Source: Chitinophaga solisilvae
Lineage (GTDB): Bacteria; Bacteroidota; Bacteroidia; Chitinophagales; Chitinophagaceae
Assembly (NCBI RefSeq): GCF_009928525.1
Contig: NZ_JAABOK010000013.1
Span: 147,790 to 211,789 of the forward strand
Direction of reading: 5' to 3'
Length of the DNA stretch: 64,000 nt
In this document: positions 26,057 through 34,935 of the stretch, piece after piece
Layout of the letters: each line of letters starts with the position of its first letter
Numbering within the stretch: the stretch's first letter is position 1
Position numbers and translations under genes: made by a program
The notes under the pieces: generated by a model
What the model saw: only the letters and a program-made list of their open reading frames with translations
Told to the model about the DNA's origin: nothing
Databases searched by the model: none

Positions 26057-26695
26057 ATGAATCTGTCAGTTTTTATCACCACCCTGGTCAGGGAAAACCA
26101 GGTGACTGTTGCTACAGGTATGCACGCCTTCTCCCGGGAAGAACTGGCGGAATCTGTTCCTTTGCTGCAAAACTACTACCAGCATGATATTGCCGATATG
26201 CCGGATATTGCGCCGGAGTTTGCCGCCCACAGTGCTTTACAGGCAGCTCAGTACATTTACCGGATAGCTTCGCTTACGCAATCACGGCAATATTCCGCAG
26301 CTACCCTGCGCGACCTGTTACCCATATTGTCTTCCGCAACAGGCCCTGCAGATATTTATTCCGCCGATCTTTGCCTGCGCTACCTCCCGGACCTGATCAG
26401 CCTTGCCAAAGAATTACCCGCTACAGACCCGTTAATGATCCATATGAAGGAAATGGCTGCCCGATGGCCGTTTTCGTCTACAGGTATGAATATTCAGCCG
26501 CTGGAAGGGGTAGGAATTATTACCGGTCATCCGTCCTTATTACAGGCGTATGCCGACCGAATCATTGCCAGTAAGGATATACAGCGTTGTGATGACCCGC
26601 ATGTAATGGCTGCCGTAACGGCATCGCTGGGGAATTATGCGGACCTGCTGTGGCCCGGCTTCAATACGGCTCCAACACCCGGCCTGTCTGCATAG
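26057..26695 (+). CDS. All-helical protein of unknown function, end of the peptidase cassette
   Basis: A 212-residue protein, helical throughout, with no signal peptide or membrane segment. The start is the ATG at 26057 (MNLSVFITTLV); the frame is open from a TTG at 26009, which is less likely. A hydrophobic N-terminal block is followed by HSALQAAQYIYRIASLTQ and ending GNYADLLWPGF. It follows the small beta-rich gene by 63 nt. The general look recalls accessory proteins of MoxR-vWA ternary systems, but no MoxR or vWA gene is nearby, so I leave it unassigned. The last 61 nt overlap the 3' end of the convergent epimerase gene. Confidence 0.5.
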   Translation: MNLSVFITTLVRENQVTVATGMHAFSREELAESVPLLQNYYQHDIADMPDIAPEFAAHSALQAAQYIYRIASLTQSRQYSAATLRDLLPILSSATGPADIYSADLCLRYLPDLISLAKELPATDPLMIHMKEMAARWPFSSTGMNIQPLEGVGIITGHPSLLQAYADRIIASKDIQRCDDPHVMAAVTASLGNYADLLWPGFNTAPTPGLSA

Positions 26696-27666
26696 ATAAT
26701 ATGTCCGTTTTCTATCCTGATACCATCTGCGGTATCTTCTGCCAGCAGCAGCGGCCCGTCCATATCCACGTAATCCAGCAATGGCAGCAGATGCGCTACT
26801 GCCGAGGTACCTACGGTACTTTCATTCATGCTGCCGGTCATTACTTTCATGCCGTATTGCCTGGCTGCTGCAATCATCCGTAATGCCGGTGTAATGCCAC
26901 CGCATTTTGTCAGTTTAATATTGATGCCATGGAAGTAGCCATGGCAGCGGGCTACATCTTCTTCTACTATACAGCTTTCATCTGCTATCACCGGTAATAC
27001 CACCTGTTCGTACACGGCTTTCATACCTTCACGGTCGGCCGCGGCCATCGGCTGTTCGATGAACTCCACCCCCAGTAATTTCATAGCGGCCGCATTGCGC
27101 AGGGTTTCGTCTACCCCCCAGGCGCAGTTGGCATCTACCCGGAACACTGCACTGGTATGCTTTCTCAGCTCTTTTATAATGGCGATATCATCCTGTGTGC
27201 CGAGTTTGATTTTATAGACCGGCCAGGGAAATTCCTGCAGCTTCTTCACCATATTCTCTATGGTATCAATGCCGATGGTATAGTCTGTCAGCGGATTATG
27301 AGAGATGTCCAGGTTCCATACTTCATACAGTTTCTTCCCCTGCTTTTGCGCATAGAGATCCCAGGCGGCCAGATCCAGTGCGCAGAGTGCAAACATGTTA
27401 TCCTGCAGCCGCGGATACATCTCCTGCCAGAAAATTTCCGGCTTGTCAAGCGTATAATTTTCAATGAAGGACCGGTGTGCGTTGATGGCTTCCATCAGGC
27501 GGGGTACGGTCATATTGTAATAGGAGTTGTCGGCGGTTTCCCCCAGACCACTATATCCGTCTTGCTGCAACTCCACTACCAGCAAGGGTTGTACGTCTTT
27601 CGACTTACGGGAGATCGTAAAAGTATAGCGGAATTTCAGTTCAAAAGGAAATAGTGTCAGTTTCAT
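26635..27666 (-). CDS. Dipeptide epimerase (L-Ala-D/L-Glu type, enolase superfamily)
   Basis: A 343-residue muconate-lactonizing-type enolase-superfamily enzyme. The KxK motif is YKIKLG (about 164-169), metal ligands are in FRVDANCAW, EFIEQP and VIADES, and the second catalytic lysine is in NIKLTKCGG. This set fits dipeptide epimerases that recycle cell-wall peptides such as L-Ala-D-Glu. Substrate specificity cannot be read with certainty; the neighbouring enzyme is a glucanotransferase, not a peptidase. It starts 9 nt after that gene's stop. The C-terminus (GVGAVLKPGHSRSA) overlaps the convergent helical-protein gene. Confidence 0.8.
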   Translation of the reverse strand: MKLTLFPFELKFRYTFTISRKSKDVQPLLVVELQQDGYSGLGETADNSYYNMTVPRLMEAINAHRSFIENYTLDKPEIFWQEMYPRLQDNMFALCALDLAAWDLYAQKQGKKLYEVWNLDISHNPLTDYTIGIDTIENMVKKLQEFPWPVYKIKLGTQDDIAIIKELRKHTSAVFRVDANCAWGVDETLRNAAAMKLLGVEFIEQPMAAADREGMKAVYEQVVLPVIADESCIVEEDVARCHGYFHGINIKLTKCGGITPALRMIAAARQYGMKVMTGSMNESTVGTSAVAHLLPLLDYVDMDGPLLLAEDTADGIRIENGHIIYADRPGVGAVLKPGHSRSA

Positions 27667-27675
27667 TGTACCATA

Positions 27676-30333
27676 TTATTTTTTATCCTTCCCCTGCAAA
27701 ACGCCCTCTTCAATTTTCAATGTATAGGCGGAGATTTCCTCTCCTATCCTGTATTTCCAGTAGTACTGGGAGATAGCAGGAATATTGATTCTTTCTTCAT
27801 CAGGATGCAATGCCGGAACATAGCCGGCGGCGGTAAGCAGATCCTGTATCTGAAATATACGCCACATCGCGTTGGTTTGCAAATGCTGTGTGATGATTTC
27901 CCGCACAATGTCACTACCAGCCCGGGGTGGTGCAGGCTGTGCATGTTGCAGCACCTGCCGGTAATATTGCCGGGAGATGGCGGCATCTTCCTGCCACCAG
28001 CCGCGCAAGGTACTCATATCATGCGTGGCTGGCGTAAGTACCGACAGGTAGGGCGCCTTGTTTATATCAGCGAAGGTAATACCGGTATCCTTGGGCATGC
28101 GCTGTACCTCCAGGCTCAGGATGCCTTGCTCCTTCATCACGCCGGGTACGCAGTGCGGCACCATACCCAGGTCTTCTCCGCAGATCAACATACGCGTAGC
28201 CCGACGGATCAGTGGCAGCTTATGCATGGCCTCCTTCCGCCAGCAGCTCTCCTGTCTTACATAAAAATAGCTGTGGTAGAGCGCGCGCAGCTGTTCCTGC
28301 GTATGCGCATCCAGGGCGGCAAATGAGGCGGTAGACATCAGGTCGTACCGCGGATGATAGGCGGTTCTGCCATCTGTAGTCACCTTTATCAGCAATACGT
28401 CTGCCAGCAGCTGAAACAGGGCTGATTCCACCGCTTCCGGCAGCTGGCAGCCGCGTACCTTACGTTGGGTATTATATGCAGGCAGCAGTTCATAACCTCC
28501 GTTATCCAACGGTTGCAGATAAGTATCTTTCATGATGCCGGCATAATTTCCGAAGGCGGCATCCAGCACATCATCTGTTATCCAGGGGCTGCAGTAGCGT
28601 TTTTCATCGAAATCAACCCCGCGCTGTACAAATTCCTCGCGGCTAACGGGAATGGCTGGATGAAAATATCCGAGCAGCCCCTGTACCGCGCCGGCAGGTA
28701 TCTGCCAGATGCGGAAGAAGCCCAGGATATGATCGATACGGAAGGCATCGAAGTAAACAGACATATGCCGGAGCCGTTGCTGCCACCACTCGTAGCCATC
28801 CGCCGACATAGCCTTCCAGTTATACGTAGGAAATCCCCAGTTCTGTCCTTCAGCTGTAAAGCTGTCAGGCGGCGCACCGGCCTGCATGTCCAGGTGAAAC
28901 AGGGATGGGTACATCCAGGCATCAACACTGTAGCGGCTTACGCCGATAGGGATATCGCCTTTCAGCGCGATGCCGTAGCTATGCGCTTCCTTTACCGCAG
29001 CTGACAACTGTTTATGCAGATGATATTGCAGGAAGAAGTGGAAGTGTGCGGTTTCCGCGGCGGCCGGGTCGGCGATGACATATTTGCTGATCGCCGTATA
29101 ATCGTAGACGTTATGTTCCTTCCATTGTGAAAAATCGCTGGTCTGGTATTTATCCCGCAGGTGGCAGAAAATGGCATAGGGCAGCAGCCAGTGCTCGTTG
29201 CCGGCAAACCAGTGCCAGTAGTCTCGCGTCTGCAGCTGCTCTCCCTGGGCCTCATACAGGGCTTTCAGGTAGGCCATTTTAAAGGTAGTCACCGTTTCAT
29301 AATCCATTGCCGGCAGATCGTTCAGCCATTGGCGCAGGGAATGAAACTGCCGTTGCAGCGGGTGCGTGGCCGGCAGCGTGCCTACGAGCTGCAGGCGGAT
29401 ATACAGCGGATGCAGGGCATAGGCAGATATAGCCGCATAAGGATAGGAATCTCGCCAGGTGCGGGTATTGGTAGTATCGTTGACCGGCAGCAGCTGTATC
29501 AGCTGCAATCCGCTCTGCTGTGCCCAGCGTGCCAGCGGTGCCAGGTCGGCAAATTCGCCGGCGCCGAAGCCTTCGCTGCTGCGCAGACTGAAGACCGGTA
29601 CTGCTACCCCGGTGCCTTTCCATTGCGGATAATCTTTGCGTACGAAGCCGTCGTGCAGGATGACCTGCCGGCCGGCTACTGCCACGGTGTGCAGTTCCCG
29701 GTTGCCGCCATTTTCATATTCCAGGAACTGCCGGGTCGTCAGGTTATAGACGCCGTATTTGTATTGCAGCGGCACATCAGTGGCAGATAAAGTGAGGGCA
29801 GCTGTAAACCAGCCATGGGCATCGGGTTGCAGCAATACCGGTTGTCCGGTATCCCAGCGTTGCAGAGATGGGGAGCTGCCCAGCAGGCATATGGTATGGG
29901 AGGCATCTAACAGTGGCGCCTGTACGCGGAATATATGCGTAGCCGTTAGTATGTCTGGTATTGCCTGTATCTCCCGGTTGAAAAACACACGGGTAAACGG
30001 GGCTGTCATCCATGCCTGTTCCGGTGCGCCGGCAGGCGTCCACGTATCCGTGAAGATCAGCTCCCGGTGCAGGCCCGGCGTGATCTGGATTTCCCTGACG
30101 CCGCCTTCCCAGGTCACTTCTTCCAGCTCTCTGATGAAATACTGGTATTGCAGGGTGAAAGCATCTCCGCCGGGGATGTCAATGTCGATCCCCCACCAGT
30201 CGTGATGAAGCCAGTGCAGGTGGCATGCCTGCCGGGGCACATCGTTTCCCAGTACAGGAATATTTCCCAACAGGTATACTTCCTGTCCGTAGCGGGTATG
30301 ATAGCGGAGATAAAATCGGATTTTCTGATGCAT
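27676..30333 (-). CDS. malQ: 4-alpha-glucanotransferase, GH77, with two N-terminal CBM20 domains (DPE2-like)
   Basis: An 885-residue GH77 amylomaltase. Residues 1-110 and about 125-235 form two CBM20 starch-binding domains (YLLGNIPVLGND and CLLGSSPSLQRWDTGQPVLL). The catalytic barrel has the nucleophile Asp in FDAFRIDHILGFFRIW, the acid/base Glu in CGEDLGMVP and the transition-state Asp in PATHDMSTLRGWW. The tandem-CBM20 architecture is that of DPE2-type disproportionating enzymes, which transfer glucosyl units from maltose to glycan acceptors. No signal peptide, so cytoplasmic maltodextrin or glycogen metabolism. It lies downstream of dnaK, behind a strong terminator, and upstream of the epimerase. 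Confidence 0.9.
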   Translation of the reverse strand: MHQKIRFYLRYHTRYGQEVYLLGNIPVLGNDVPRQACHLHWLHHDWWGIDIDIPGGDAFTLQYQYFIRELEEVTWEGGVREIQITPGLHRELIFTDTWTPAGAPEQAWMTAPFTRVFFNREIQAIPDILTATHIFRVQAPLLDASHTICLLGSSPSLQRWDTGQPVLLQPDAHGWFTAALTLSATDVPLQYKYGVYNLTTRQFLEYENGGNRELHTVAVAGRQVILHDGFVRKDYPQWKGTGVAVPVFSLRSSEGFGAGEFADLAPLARWAQQSGLQLIQLLPVNDTTNTRTWRDSYPYAAISAYALHPLYIRLQLVGTLPATHPLQRQFHSLRQWLNDLPAMDYETVTTFKMAYLKALYEAQGEQLQTRDYWHWFAGNEHWLLPYAIFCHLRDKYQTSDFSQWKEHNVYDYTAISKYVIADPAAAETAHFHFFLQYHLHKQLSAAVKEAHSYGIALKGDIPIGVSRYSVDAWMYPSLFHLDMQAGAPPDSFTAEGQNWGFPTYNWKAMSADGYEWWQQRLRHMSVYFDAFRIDHILGFFRIWQIPAGAVQGLLGYFHPAIPVSREEFVQRGVDFDEKRYCSPWITDDVLDAAFGNYAGIMKDTYLQPLDNGGYELLPAYNTQRKVRGCQLPEAVESALFQLLADVLLIKVTTDGRTAYHPRYDLMSTASFAALDAHTQEQLRALYHSYFYVRQESCWRKEAMHKLPLIRRATRMLICGEDLGMVPHCVPGVMKEQGILSLEVQRMPKDTGITFADINKAPYLSVLTPATHDMSTLRGWWQEDAAISRQYYRQVLQHAQPAPPRAGSDIVREIITQHLQTNAMWRIFQIQDLLTAAGYVPALHPDEERINIPAISQYYWKYRIGEEISAYTLKIEEGVLQGKDKK

Positions 30334-30387
30334 TGCGCCTCAAAATAGAAAATAAGCCATTAAAACGGCAGAATTATCTGCAAAAAA

Positions 30388-30417
30388 AATGCAGCGGAGT
30401 GAAATCTCCGCTGCATT
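30388..30417 (-). terminator. Intrinsic terminator of dnaK
   Basis: A perfect 12-bp stem (AATGCAGCGGAG at 30388-30399 and CTCCGCTGCATT at 30406-30417) with a 6-nt loop. On the minus strand it is followed by a run of eight T residues. The same ATGCAGCGGAGAT stem is reused as the central hairpin of the large palindromes at 40244, 59361 and 63811. Confidence 0.85.
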
Positions 30418-30426
30418 AATATTTGC

Positions 30427-30451
30427 TAATTGTAATTCGTAATTACAATTA
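30427..30451. repeat. 25-bp palindrome beginning on the dnaK stop codon
   Basis: TAATTGTAATT and AATTACAATTA form perfect 11-bp arms around CGT. The dnaK TAA stop (30451-30449) is the first codon of the palindrome. The AATTACG module links it to the larger AATTRCG elements elsewhere in the window. Confidence 0.7.
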
Positions 30452-32356
30452 TTTTACTTCTTCGAATTCAGCGTCGGTAACGCCGTCGCCACCTGCGTTC
30501 GGCTGGCCCTGCTGCTGAGCGCCGCCGTTATTGGGAGCGCCTTCCGGCTGACCCTGGGTAGCTTTGTACATCTCTTCAGAAGCGGCAGTCCAGGCTGCAT
30601 CCAGTTCAGCGGTAGCTGTATCCAGCTGAGCGCCATCCTGTGATTTGTGTGCTTCTTTCAGCTTGTTGAGGGCTGTTTCGATGGTAGCTTTTTTATCTGC
30701 AGAAATTTTATCGCCATATTCTTTCAGCTGTTTTTCAGTCTGGAAGATCATGCTGTCTGCTTTATTGAGCTTCTCGATTTTGTCGCGGGCTTCTTTATCG
30801 GATGATTCATTGGCTTTCGCTTCTGCTTTCATCTTTTCGATTTCATCTTTGCTTAATCCGCTACCAGCTTCAATTCTGATGTTCTGTGTTTTACCGGTGC
30901 CTTTATCTTTAGCAGTTACGTGCAGGATACCGTTGGCATCGATATCGAAGATTACTTCGATCTGCGGAACGCCGCGCGGAGCAGGCGGGATATCATTCAG
31001 AATGAAACGTCCCAGTGTTCTGTTCTGGTTAGCCATTGGCCTTTCGCCCTGCAGTACGTGGATTTCCACGCTTGGCTGGTTGTCAGCTGCAGTAGAGAAG
31101 GTTTCAGATTTCTTGGTAGGAATAGTGGTATTGGATTCGATCAGTTTGGTCATTACACCGCCCATTGTTTCGATACCGAGAGACAGCGGCGTTACGTCGA
31201 GTAACAGTACATCCTTTACTTCACCGGTTAATACACCACCCTGAATGGCAGCGCCTACAGCTACTACTTCATCCGGGTTAACACCTTTGCTTGGTTTTTT
31301 ACCGAAGAATTTCTCTACTACTTCCTGGATTTTCGGGATACGGGTAGAACCGCCCACGAGGATGATTTCATCGATTTCGGAAGTAGTCATACCTGCGTCC
31401 TGCAGTGCTTTACGGCAAGGCTCCAGTGTTCTTTCCACCAGGCTGTCGCTCAGTTGCTCAAATTTGGCGCGGGTTAATTTTTTCACCAGGTGTTTGGGAA
31501 CGCCATCCACAGCGGTGATATAAGGGAGATTGATTTCTGTTTCAGCAGAAGAAGACAGTTCGATTTTTGCTTTCTCAGCTGCTTCTTTCAGACGCTGCCA
31601 GGACATTGGATCCTTGTGCAGATCAACGCCTTCGTCTTTTTTGAATTCATCAGCGAGCCAGTCCATGATAACTTTATCGAAGTCATCACCACCGAGGTGG
31701 GTATCACCGTTGGTAGATTTCACTTCGAATACGCCGTCGCCCAGTTCGAGGATAGAGATATCGAAGGTACCGCCACCGAGGTCAAATACGGCGATTTTGC
31801 TGTCACTGTGTTTTTTATCCATACCGTAAGCCAGTGCAGCAGCGGTAGGTTCGTTGATGATACGGCGTACAGTCAGACCGGCAATTTCACCGGCTTCTTT
31901 GGTAGCCTGACGCTGTGCATCGTTAAAGTAGGCAGGCACAGTGATAACTGCTTCTGATACTTCCTGGCCGAGATAATCTTCGGCTGTTTTTTTCATTTTC
32001 TGCAGGATCATGGCTGAAATTTCCTGCGGTGTATATAATCTGCCGTCGATATCGATACGTGTGGTGTTGTTGTCACCTTTTACCACTTTATAGCTGACAT
32101 GGTCGATTTCGCCTGCAACTTCGTTAAAGTGACGGCCCATGAAACGTTTCACGGACATAATGGTGTTAACGGGGTTTGTGATTGCCTGACGTTTGGCAGG
32201 ATCTCCCACTTTTCTTTCACCGTTTTTCAAAAATGCCACTACAGATGGGGTTGTTCTCCTTCCCTCATCATTGGCAATCACTACCGGTTCGTTACCTTCC
32301 ATAACGGCAACGCATGAATTGGTAGTTCCTAAGTCAATGCCTATTATTTTTCCCAT
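30449..32356 (-). CDS. dnaK: Hsp70 chaperone DnaK
   Basis: A 635-residue Hsp70. The actin-fold ATPase opens with GKIIGIDLGTTNSCVAVMEG, with the phosphate-loop and connector motifs VFDLGGGTFDISIL and ILVGGSTRIPKIQ. The substrate-binding domain has the DVTPLSLGIETMGG linker, and the protein ends in a Gly/Gln-rich tail closing with DAEFEEVK, typical of bacterial DnaK. The start is the ATG at 32356; the open frame reaches 32431 but the earlier residues are not conserved. No dnaJ or grpE is adjacent. Transcription ends at the hairpin pair 30388-30451. Confidence 0.97.
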   Translation of the reverse strand: MGKIIGIDLGTTNSCVAVMEGNEPVVIANDEGRRTTPSVVAFLKNGERKVGDPAKRQAITNPVNTIMSVKRFMGRHFNEVAGEIDHVSYKVVKGDNNTTRIDIDGRLYTPQEISAMILQKMKKTAEDYLGQEVSEAVITVPAYFNDAQRQATKEAGEIAGLTVRRIINEPTAAALAYGMDKKHSDSKIAVFDLGGGTFDISILELGDGVFEVKSTNGDTHLGGDDFDKVIMDWLADEFKKDEGVDLHKDPMSWQRLKEAAEKAKIELSSSAETEINLPYITAVDGVPKHLVKKLTRAKFEQLSDSLVERTLEPCRKALQDAGMTTSEIDEIILVGGSTRIPKIQEVVEKFFGKKPSKGVNPDEVVAVGAAIQGGVLTGEVKDVLLLDVTPLSLGIETMGGVMTKLIESNTTIPTKKSETFSTAADNQPSVEIHVLQGERPMANQNRTLGRFILNDIPPAPRGVPQIEVIFDIDANGILHVTAKDKGTGKTQNIRIEAGSGLSKDEIEKMKAEAKANESSDKEARDKIEKLNKADSMIFQTEKQLKEYGDKISADKKATIETALNKLKEAHKSQDGAQLDTATAELDAAWTAASEEMYKATQGQPEGAPNNGGAQQQGQPNAGGDGVTDAEFEEVK

Positions 32357-32650
32357 AGTATTAAGATTCTCCTTTAGTTGTAAGTTAAAAGTCGTTATTG
32401 TCTTACGTTTGTCAATGATTATGCCAAGCAAAAAAATATGAAATTATGTCAGTCCTGTGTCCTATATTTGATTTTAGTATGTAGTTATATGGTGTCTGAG
32501 CGGGTTGTCAGCATGCTCAAATTGTCAGACCGCAGATAATAATTACAAATAACGACCCGAAACAGTTCATAACCTCTGCCTTCCTGTTACTATTCATTCC
32601 TGGCCTCATCGATTTACCAAGCAAATTGTGTAACCTAACCGTTTTTTGTT
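32357..32650. other. Divergent spacer between dnaK and the OmpA-family gene
   Basis: About 294 nt without a gene. A TATATTTG at 32463-32470 on the plus strand fits a -7 element and could start the OmpA-family transcript with a leader of about 170 nt, but no -33 TTTG is at the right distance. No clear promoter for dnaK was found on the minus strand. Confidence 0.35.
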
Positions 32651-34006
32651 ATGAACAAATCCATTATCCGGCGGGCCGTAGTTACTATGATGGCCGTAAT
32701 GCCCTTTATCGCCAAAGCACAGGATCAAACTTCCCCGGTATCCCCAAGTGTCAGATTATTTCAAGGTCCTGCGGACTACAAAACGTGGTCCATTGGCATC
32801 AATGGCGGCGTTCTTGCCCCGGCAGTTCCGACGGGAGGCAGCAATGACTTTACCAAATGGAAAGGCTCCTTCGGATACGGCGGTTATGTCAAGTACCAGA
32901 TACTTCATTTCCTGGCACTCCGGGCGGATTACGTAGGAGGCAAGCTACAGGGAGACAACAGCAAGAATCTCGGTAACGGAGCCGCTCCAAACAGGGCCTA
33001 CAGTTCCTTTGAAACCAAACTGAACTGGTCTGCATCCCTGAATGCCGTATTTAATATTACGACCGTAAACTGGCTGTTCCGCAAGAACTTCGTATTGCTG
33101 TACGGTTCTGTCGGCGGCGGTCTGGCAGGCTACAAGCCTACATTGACGCCCAAAGGCGGCGGCCCCAGCTTTGACTATACCAAAGACGCCATCAAGGAGT
33201 TGATTATCCCTGTAGGCGCCGGGCTGAAATTCAGGCTGTCAGAATTCATCAACCTCGACCTCGGCTATACCATGTATTACACCGATGGCGACAACCTGGA
33301 CGGTTATTACCGCGGGCCCAACAAGGATAAGTACTCCTATGGTTATGCCGGCCTGGAATTCGCTTTCGGCAAAAAAGGCCAGCCGCAGCTGCAATGGCAT
33401 AATCCGGCTGCCGCCACATACGACGAGCTGGAAGCCCAGAAAAATACCCTGCGTGTAGCCCTCGAAGCTGCCAATCAGAATAATGCCAGGTTGACTGCCG
33501 ACGTGGATAAACTGACAAAAGACAGCGACGGCGACGGCGTTTCCGATTATTTCGATAAATGCCCTGGCACTGCTGCCAACGTAAAAGTAGACGGCTCCGG
33601 ATGCCCGCTGCCTGAACCAGTGATAGAAAAGAAAGAAGAAAAGGTAGTCATCACCGAAGAAGATACCCGCATCGTAAAAGAAGCCATCCAGAACCTGGAA
33701 TTCGAATTCGCGAAAGCCAGCATCAAACCCAGCTCCTTCGCGGCACTCGACAGGGTGGCAGATCTGCTGAAACGCAAAAACCTGAACCTTAAACTGGCCG
33801 GTCATACTGACAATGTAGGCAGCAAATCCCGCAACCTCGCACTGTCAAGGGAAAGAGCCGAATCCGTAAAACAATACCTCGTCAGCAAAGGCGTTAACGC
33901 CTCCAAGATAGAAGCCGTAGGCTATGGCATGAGCCAGCCTATCGCCAGCAATAAAACCGCTGCCGGCAGACAGAAAAACAGAAGAGTGGAGTTTACGATT
34001 TTCTGA
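32651..34006 (+). CDS. OmpA-family outer-membrane protein with TSP3-type calcium repeat
   Basis: A 451-residue protein with a signal peptide (cleavage near AKAQD, residue 24), an N-terminal beta-barrel of about 220 residues, a short linker helix, one thrombospondin-3-type motif (DSDGDGVSDYFDKCPGT, about 296-312) and a C-terminal OmpA peptidoglycan-binding domain. The latter has LKLAGHTDNVGS, NLALSRERAESVKQYL and a final NRRVEFTIF. It anchors the outer membrane to the wall and is probably an abundant structural porin-like protein. The palindrome at 34027 lies 20 nt after its stop. Confidence 0.88.
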   Translation: MNKSIIRRAVVTMMAVMPFIAKAQDQTSPVSPSVRLFQGPADYKTWSIGINGGVLAPAVPTGGSNDFTKWKGSFGYGGYVKYQILHFLALRADYVGGKLQGDNSKNLGNGAAPNRAYSSFETKLNWSASLNAVFNITTVNWLFRKNFVLLYGSVGGGLAGYKPTLTPKGGGPSFDYTKDAIKELIIPVGAGLKFRLSEFINLDLGYTMYYTDGDNLDGYYRGPNKDKYSYGYAGLEFAFGKKGQPQLQWHNPAAATYDELEAQKNTLRVALEAANQNNARLTADVDKLTKDSDGDGVSDYFDKCPGTAANVKVDGSGCPLPEPVIEKKEEKVVITEEDTRIVKEAIQNLEFEFAKASIKPSSFAALDRVADLLKRKNLNLKLAGHTDNVGSKSRNLALSRERAESVKQYLVSKGVNASKIEAVGYGMSQPIASNKTAAGRQKNRRVEFTIF

Positions 34007-34026
34007 TGACCGGAAGTGATTTGGTA

Positions 34027-34149
34027 TAATTACGAATTACGAATTGCGAATTACGAATGAGGAGCGAAGATCTAAGCGAAGAAGTAAATTCTTTATCCGC
34101 TTATATCTTCGCTCCTCATTCGTAATTCGCAATTCGTAATTCGTAATTA
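34027..34149. repeat. Palindromic element, AATTRCG type, between two co-directional genes
   Basis: Perfect 45-bp arms (34027-34071 and 34105-34149). Each arm consists of four 7-bp units (AATTACG/AATTGCG) and the core AATGAGGAGCGAAGAT; an inner TAAGCG/CGCTTA hairpin closes it. The same core and loop occur at 62624 in the same orientation and at 49720 with the loop inverted. It separates the OmpA-family and PorT-family genes and probably terminates the first. Confidence 0.9.
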
Positions 34150-34197
34150 AAATGGCATGTTTCTTGGTATTCCCGCTACAAAATATCAAAACATATC

Positions 34198-34776
34198 ATG
34201 AAAAAACTTATTATGTCTGGCATACTGGCCGTTAGTTCCATAATGGCAGTAAAGGCACAGGACGTAAAATTTGGTATCAAAGGCGGATTGAATATCAGTA
34301 AACTGACCAACTCTGACTCTAAAACCCGCGCATCCTTCAATGCTGGCGGTCTGGTGAACATAGCACTGACAAAAGAATGGGCCATACAGCCTGAATTGCT
34401 CTACTCCGCACAGGGGCAGAAATACAATAGTGCATTGTGGGGATTTGTGCCATCCTCCACGCTGGCACTGGGTTATATCAACATCCCGGTAATGGTGCAA
34501 TACTCCATCGTACCTTCCTTTTATGTGGAAGCAGGCCCGCAGCTCGGCTTCCTGGCCGGCGCAAAGCTGAAAGCCAACGGTAACAGCACCGATGTGAAAG
34601 ACAGCTTTAAAACCGCCGACTTCGGACTAAACATCGGCCTGGGTTATAAATTTGATATGGGCATCGGCATCAGCGGCAGGTACAACTTTGGCCTGACCAA
34701 CGTATATGATGTCAAAAGAAACAACCCAGGTAGTAAGAATTCAGTAGCGCAGATTGACCTGTTTTACATGTTTTAA
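34198..34776 (+). CDS. PorT-family outer-membrane beta-barrel protein
   Basis: A 192-residue protein with a signal peptide (cleavage after VKAQD, about residue 22) and an eight-stranded-barrel pattern: FGIKGGLNISKLTN, FNAGGLVNIALTKEWAIQPELLYS, YINIPVMVQYSI, FYVEAGPQLGFLAG and a final strand QIDLFYMF ending in aromatic residues. This is the outer-membrane protein beta-barrel family common in Bacteroidota (PorT type). Its specific role is unknown. The TAA stop is the first codon of the palindrome at 34774-34896. Confidence 0.82.
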   Translation: MKKLIMSGILAVSSIMAVKAQDVKFGIKGGLNISKLTNSDSKTRASFNAGGLVNIALTKEWAIQPELLYSAQGQKYNSALWGFVPSSTLALGYINIPVMVQYSIVPSFYVEAGPQLGFLAGAKLKANGNSTDVKDSFKTADFGLNIGLGYKFDMGIGISGRYNFGLTNVYDVKRNNPGSKNSVAQIDLFYMF

Positions 34777-34896
34777 TTATGAATTAAGAATTATGAATGA
34801 TGAGTCAGGGCGAAGATCCCAGCGAATGATGATGTTTTTATCATTCGCTGAGATCTTCGCCCTGACTCATCATTCATAATTCTTAATTCATAATTA
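34774..34896. repeat. Palindromic element starting on the PorT-family stop codon
   Basis: Perfect 45-bp arms (34774-34818 and 34852-34896) with a 9-bp inner stem (AGCGAATGA/TCATTCGCT). It keeps the 7-bp periodicity of the other elements but with diverged units (AATTATG, AATTAAG, AATGATG) and the core GGGCGAAGATC. The left end is the TAA stop of the upstream gene, and the argS -7 box begins 8 nt past the right end. Confidence 0.9.
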
Positions 34897-34903
34897 TCTA
34901 TAT

Positions 34904-34911
34904 TATCTTTG
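34904..34911 (+). promoter_or_regulatory. Candidate -7 box of argS
   Basis: TATCTTTG matches TAnnTTTG. The start site would be near 34918, about 18 nt before the argS ATG at 34936. The position expected for the -33 box falls inside the arm of the upstream palindrome and has no TTTG. Confidence 0.4.
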
Positions 34912-34935
34912 CTGCTCGCATTAATCATTTTCAGC

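Noticed and set aside
26057..26695. Assigning the helical protein to a MoxR-vWA-beta-propeller ternary system
   Set aside because: Only a vague resemblance; no MoxR ATPase, vWA or propeller gene is present nearby.
30645..31957. Long open frames antisense to dnaK
   Set aside because: They are by-products of the strong codon bias of dnaK; the sense product is a full Hsp70.
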